Shown here piece after piece: positions 29,163 through 32,365 of a stretch of 32,365 nt of DNA. Where the stretch lies: positions 1 through 32,365 of the IMG/VR virus record IMGVR_UViG_3300020595_000117. One strand, given 5' to 3'. Under the pieces are notes generated by a model. The model had not been told where the DNA came from, searched no databases, and saw only the letters and a list, made by a program, of their open reading frames with translations. This stretch comes from a virus. The position numbers and the translations under genes were made by a program. The stretch's first letter is position 1. Each line of letters starts with the position of its first letter.

Positions 29163-29600
29163 ATGTCAATCACTACAGCAGTATGTAACAGCTTTAAGCA
29201 GGAACTGCTTGGTGGTACACATGACTTAGATACCGACACAATAAAGGTTGCACTGATTAAAGTATCGCCAAGTGGTACTTATAATTCAAGTACAACAAAC
29301 TACGCAGACGTTACAAATAATTCAGATGAAGCTTTAGGTGTAGGTTATACTGCTGGTGGTAACACACTAACAGGTGCAGCTATTGCTTTAGACAGTTTTA
29401 CTGCTACAGTCGATTATGACAATACCACATGGTCATCTGTAACTGTTTCTGCTGATGGGTGTATCATTTATAACTCATCTAAGTCCAACAGAGCTATTGC
29501 TGTAGTTTCTTTTGGTTCAACTAAGAAGTCTATCAATGGGGATTTTACAGTTCAATTTCCCACAGCAGACGCATCTAACGCCATAATACGTATTGCATAA
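29163..29600 (+). CDS. Putative virion protein A (paralogue of the next gene), 145 aa
   Basis: The product begins MSITTAVCNSFKQELLGGTH, then DLDTDTIKVALIK, followed by Thr/Ser/Asn-rich beta segments such as TTWSSVTVSADGCIIYNSSK and ending NAIIRIA. It is beta-rich and typical of small head or tail proteins in marine phages. The next protein has the same plan (D-L-x-x-D-x-x-x-V-A-L near the start; D-x-F-T-V-x-F near the end), which suggests duplication. AAGG precedes the ATG at 29163. The exact location in the virion is unknown. Confidence 0.78.
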   Translation: MSITTAVCNSFKQELLGGTHDLDTDTIKVALIKVSPSGTYNSSTTNYADVTNNSDEALGVGYTAGGNTLTGAAIALDSFTATVDYDNTTWSSVTVSADGCIIYNSSKSNRAIAVVSFGSTKKSINGDFTVQFPTADASNAIIRIA

Positions 29601-29611
29601 GGAGTAAACAA

Positions 29612-30049
29612 ATGGCATCTTTTAATAAGGTTAATGACTTCGTTAAAAACGCAGTCCACAATATGGACTTGGAATCAGACCAGTTCGTAGTTGCACTATC
29701 AAACACAGCACCAGCATCTGAATCTTCAAATCCAGAATCAGATGGTAATGGTATTATTGGTAATGTAACAGAGATAGCATATACAAATATATCTTCTCGT
29801 AACATCACAACTACTTCATCTGCACAGTCAAGTGGTACATATAAGCTGGTTCTTTCTGACATCACACTGACATCTACAGGTGGTTCAACTGGACCATTCC
29901 GTTACATCTATATCTATGATGATACAGTAACAACACCTGCTGATCCTATTGTTGGTTACTATGACTATGGTTCATCCTTAACTCTGAACGATGGTGATAG
30001 CTTTACTGTAGACTTTAATGCTGCTAACGGTGTAATTCAACTTACGTAA
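29612..30049 (+). CDS. Putative virion protein B, 145 aa
   Basis: The product (MASFNKVNDFVKNAVHNMDL...) has the same length and architecture as the preceding protein: DLESDQFVVALSNTAP at 19-34, Ser/Thr-rich strands, and GDSFTVDFNAANGVIQLT at the end. It is beta-rich with a YIYIYDD segment. A GGAG ribosome-binding site lies upstream. It is probably a head-completion, decoration or tail protein. The relationship to gene A is inferred by eye from shared spacing. Confidence 0.78.
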   Translation: MASFNKVNDFVKNAVHNMDLESDQFVVALSNTAPASESSNPESDGNGIIGNVTEIAYTNISSRNITTTSSAQSSGTYKLVLSDITLTSTGGSTGPFRYIYIYDDTVTTPADPIVGYYDYGSSLTLNDGDSFTVDFNAANGVIQLT

Positions 30050-30061
30050 GGTTAAAGATCA

Positions 30062-30436
30062 ATGGTCACTCTTGTAAATAGAGCAAAGATGTCCACTAGT
30101 TCGACAGGTACAGGGACAATAACTTTGGGTAGTGCTGAAAGCGGCTACCAGAGCTTTGCTGATGCAGGGGTGGCTGATGGTGACACAGTAAGATATACTA
30201 TAGAAGATGGCACAGCATTTGAGATAGGCTCTGGCGTATATACTGCGACAGGTACTACTCTTAGCAGAACTGTATCTGAGAGTTCTAACTCAGACTTAGC
30301 CATTACTTTGTCTGGTTCCGCAACTGTATTTGTTACAGCTACTGCAAGAGACATTAATATATACGATGTAGATGGTGGAAATGCTTCATCTGTTTATGAT
30401 GCAAGTCTACAAGCTCTTGATGGGGGTTCTGCCTAA
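30062..30436 (+). CDS. Putative tail or fibre-associated structural protein, 124 aa
   Basis: The product begins MVTLVNRAKMSTSSTGTGTI and continues with SGYQSFADAGVADGDTVRYT and TGTTLSRTVSESSNSDLAIT. This block recurs in marine phages, alone or fused to tail-fibre domains. It is beta-rich and lacks cysteines. The stop shares one base with the fibre gene start (TAATG), supporting a shared virion role. Confidence 0.8.
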   Translation: MVTLVNRAKMSTSSTGTGTITLGSAESGYQSFADAGVADGDTVRYTIEDGTAFEIGSGVYTATGTTLSRTVSESSNSDLAITLSGSATVFVTATARDINIYDVDGGNASSVYDASLQALDGGSA

Positions 30437-31764
30437 TGGCAAATAAGATACAAATACGTAGAGATGTTGCTGCTAACTGGACTAGCAGTAACCCTACTTT
30501 GTCACAAGGTGAGCAAGGCTACGAGACAGACACAGGCAAGATAAAGATCGGTGATGGCTCTACAGCTTGGACTAGCTTGGCATATAACACTAGCTACTCT
30601 GATTCTGACGTAGATACCCACCTTAACACAAGCACAGCCACCACTGGTGAGGTCTTGTCATGGACTGGTACGGACTACGATTGGATTGCTGCTGGTGGCG
30701 GTGGTGCAGCACTTGAGCTATACGCTGAAAACCCATCTACACCTACTGCACCTAGTGCTACAGGTAGTAATGCTGTGGCTATAGGGTCACAGTCACAAGC
30801 TTCTGGTTCATATGGGCTTGCTTTGGGAAGGTCATCAAATTCGTCAGGACAAGGCGGTGTTGCAATTGGTTATGCAATAGCTTCTGGATCAAGGTCGGTT
30901 TCTATCAATAATGCGGCTGGTTCTTATAGTACAGTAGCATCTGCATCAAACTCTACTGCAATAGGAGGTAATTCAAGCGCTGTCCAAGGCTCTCAAGCGG
31001 TTACAGGTGCTGGTGCTATGGCTCTCGGTGGCTCTTACGCCTCAGGCACAGACTCCTTCGCAGCAGCTATAACAAACAACACCTCAAGCTATGGCGCTAC
31101 TGGTCCTAACTCGGTGGCGATGGGAAAACTGGCAAAGGCAACAGGAATCTCAGCCCATGCCTTTGGTGCGTCAAACACAGGTAATATTGCAAGCGGACAT
31201 AACTCTTTTGCTTCTGGTGTAGGGGCAACAGCATCATCCAATAGTACAATCGCAATGGGTTCAAGCGTTACGGCTGATGGTTATCATTCAATAGCAAAAG
31301 GTGCATATGGTGACGTTAATGGCGTCCAATATCGTGAAGTATTTGGGTTTGGGACAGACTATCAAAGGAGTATCTTTGTTCTGCAAGATACTACCTCAGA
31401 TGCTACTGCAACAATATTAAGCACAGACGGTGACGCTTCTGCAATTAACACCACAAAACAGATCGTCCTCCCCAACAACTCAGCCTACGCCTTCCACGGC
31501 ACCATCGTAGCCCGTCAGCAAGCCTCGGCAGGCACAGCAAGTGCAGCATGGAAGGTCGAGGGTTTGATCCGCAGGGAAGGCTCTGCTGGTACGACAGTGC
31601 TAGTCAACTCAGCAACAACTGTCCTAGACAACACCCCAAACTGGGGCATGGCACTATCCGCTGACACAACTAATGGTGGTCTTGCGATTACTGTAACTGG
31701 TGCAGCAGCAACCAACATCAGGTGGGTCGCTACGATACACACATCTGAAGTAACTTACGCCTAA
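30436..31764 (+). CDS. Tail fibre / receptor-binding protein with YadA-like repeats
   Basis: The 442-residue protein begins with a phage fibre N-terminal domain (IQIRRDVAANWTSSNPTLSQ followed by ETDTGKIKIGDGSTAW, as in Mtd_N-like proteins) that probably attaches to the virion. Residues about 108-290 contain repeated NAVAIGSQSQASGSYGLALG-like units (AIG, ALG, AMG and AFG motifs every 14-16 residues), which match the head repeats of YadA-type trimeric adhesins. The C-terminal part (residues about 335-442) is a separate beta domain ending RWVATIHTSEVTYA. It would bind the host surface. It lies next to other fibre-like genes. Confidence 0.88.
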   Translation: MANKIQIRRDVAANWTSSNPTLSQGEQGYETDTGKIKIGDGSTAWTSLAYNTSYSDSDVDTHLNTSTATTGEVLSWTGTDYDWIAAGGGGAALELYAENPSTPTAPSATGSNAVAIGSQSQASGSYGLALGRSSNSSGQGGVAIGYAIASGSRSVSINNAAGSYSTVASASNSTAIGGNSSAVQGSQAVTGAGAMALGGSYASGTDSFAAAITNNTSSYGATGPNSVAMGKLAKATGISAHAFGASNTGNIASGHNSFASGVGATASSNSTIAMGSSVTADGYHSIAKGAYGDVNGVQYREVFGFGTDYQRSIFVLQDTTSDATATILSTDGDASAINTTKQIVLPNNSAYAFHGTIVARQQASAGTASAAWKVEGLIRREGSAGTTVLVNSATTVLDNTPNWGMALSADTTNGGLAITVTGAAATNIRWVATIHTSEVTYA

Positions 31765-31778
31765 ACAGGAGAATCCAA

Positions 31779-32084
31779 ATGGCTATTCAAAATAACATCG
31801 CAGAAGGTGTCTCCCAATATGGCATCGCTTTTAACAACGCTTACTACCGCATCGTGACAGCGGCAATCAGCCGTCAACGTGGAACTGATCCAAAGTTCAG
31901 CGTGATGATTGACCTGTCAGCTTATGCTACAGCTACACCCGGTGACGACACTCGTGAGGTAGACTTCCGTCGTTACCACGCTGACTTGGCTGACGTAGAA
32001 GCACAATCAGGTGCAACATTCTTGGATAAGTGCTATACTTGGGTAATGACACAAGCCGATATGGCAGGGAGCGTTGCAGTATAA
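31779..32084 (+). CDS. Hypothetical structural-region protein, 101 aa
   Basis: The product begins MAIQNNIAEGVSQYGIAFNN and contains AYYRIVTAAISRQRGTDPKF, then a mixed beta/alpha segment ending DKCYTWVMTQADMAGSVAV. Similar proteins often lie among fibre genes in marine phages. It may be a fibre-associated or assembly protein. AGGAG precedes the ATG. The stop forms a TAATG junction with the next gene. Confidence 0.75.
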   Translation: MAIQNNIAEGVSQYGIAFNNAYYRIVTAAISRQRGTDPKFSVMIDLSAYATATPGDDTREVDFRRYHADLADVEAQSGATFLDKCYTWVMTQADMAGSVAV

Positions 32085-32365
32085 TGGGCATTGTCATCGA
32101 CTACACAAATGGCTTCTTTAAGGCAGCACCTTCTGGTGAAACAGTTGGTGACATCTCTACTGGCACTCTCGACTTGTCCTCTGGCAACGTGTTCAGCTAC
32201 ACGCCTACGGCTGATACTACTTTTGTGTTCAACAACCCACCTGCGTCGGGAACTGCTCAAGGCTTTACGCTGAAGGTCACTGGGGTTTCTATTGATAACG
32301 CTTGGGACTTGGCTAATGCCCAACCGCCTGCTTATGGTAAATTTAGTGTTGCTGCTCAAGATAAA
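32084..32365 (+). CDS. Putative tail-fibre-like structural protein, N-terminal part
   Basis: The gene runs off the right edge; 94 codons are present. The product begins MGIVIDYTNGFFKAAPSGET and continues with GTLDLSSGNVFSYTPTADTT and NPPASGTAQGFTLKVTG, a beta-rich sequence typical of phage fibre or structural proteins. The ATG shares one base with the upstream stop. The function of the missing C-terminal part is unknown. Confidence 0.75.
   Translation, partial: MGIVIDYTNGFFKAAPSGETVGDISTGTLDLSSGNVFSYTPTADTTFVFNNPPASGTAQGFTLKVTGVSIDNAWDLANAQPPAYGKFSVAAQDK

Overview
The window is part of a double-stranded DNA tailed-phage genome, most likely a podovirus of a marine alphaproteobacterium (Roseobacter, SAR116 or a relative). 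The strongest evidence is a family A DNA polymerase with a DnaJ-like CxxC...CxxC zinc finger between its exonuclease and polymerase domains, the hallmark of Puniceispirillum phage HMO-2011 and related phages. The accompanying set fits too: class II ribonucleotide reductase, MazG, ThyX, T7-type endonuclease I, separate primase and helicase, a tyrosine recombinase and a marine-phage structural module. No host chromosomal gene is visible. The assignment rests on recognised motifs; no database was searched.

Layout. From 1 to 14872 every gene is read leftward (minus strand): a tightly packed early/middle block of about 34 genes, many linked by ATGA or TAATG stop-start overlaps. It contains nucleotide metabolism (RNR, MazG, ThyX), replication (PolA, DnaB-like helicase, primase), recombination and nucleases (endonuclease I, Cas4-like PD-(D/E)XK nuclease, endonuclease VII-like protein), an integrase, an orphan cytosine-5 methyltransferase, a possible helix-hairpin-helix DNA-glycosylase-like protein and many proteins of 28-120 residues. 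From 14873 to 15905 lies a 1-kb gene-free, repeat-rich divergent region, the best candidate for an origin and control region. It holds three 32-bp direct repeats, three TGTGATCACA palindromes, a G-run cluster, inverted repeats and rightward promoter-like elements. From 15906 to the end every gene is read rightward (plus strand): a small-gene segment with an HNH protein, a DUF1127 protein and envelope-targeted proteins whose signal sequences are nested in the upstream genes, then packaging (TerS, an accessory protein, TerL), portal, a large structural protein, scaffold, major capsid protein and a run of small beta-rich structural or tail-fibre proteins. The last gene runs off the window.

How it works together. 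The left block would supply dNTPs and replicate and recombine the phage DNA. The right block would make heads, package DNA and build tail and fibres. Strong hairpins after the scaffold and capsid genes, and a duplicated hairpin leader in front of the DUF1127 and scaffold genes, suggest that late transcripts are divided into differently expressed segments. An integrase gene allows a temperate or integrative lifestyle, but no attachment site or repressor could be identified.
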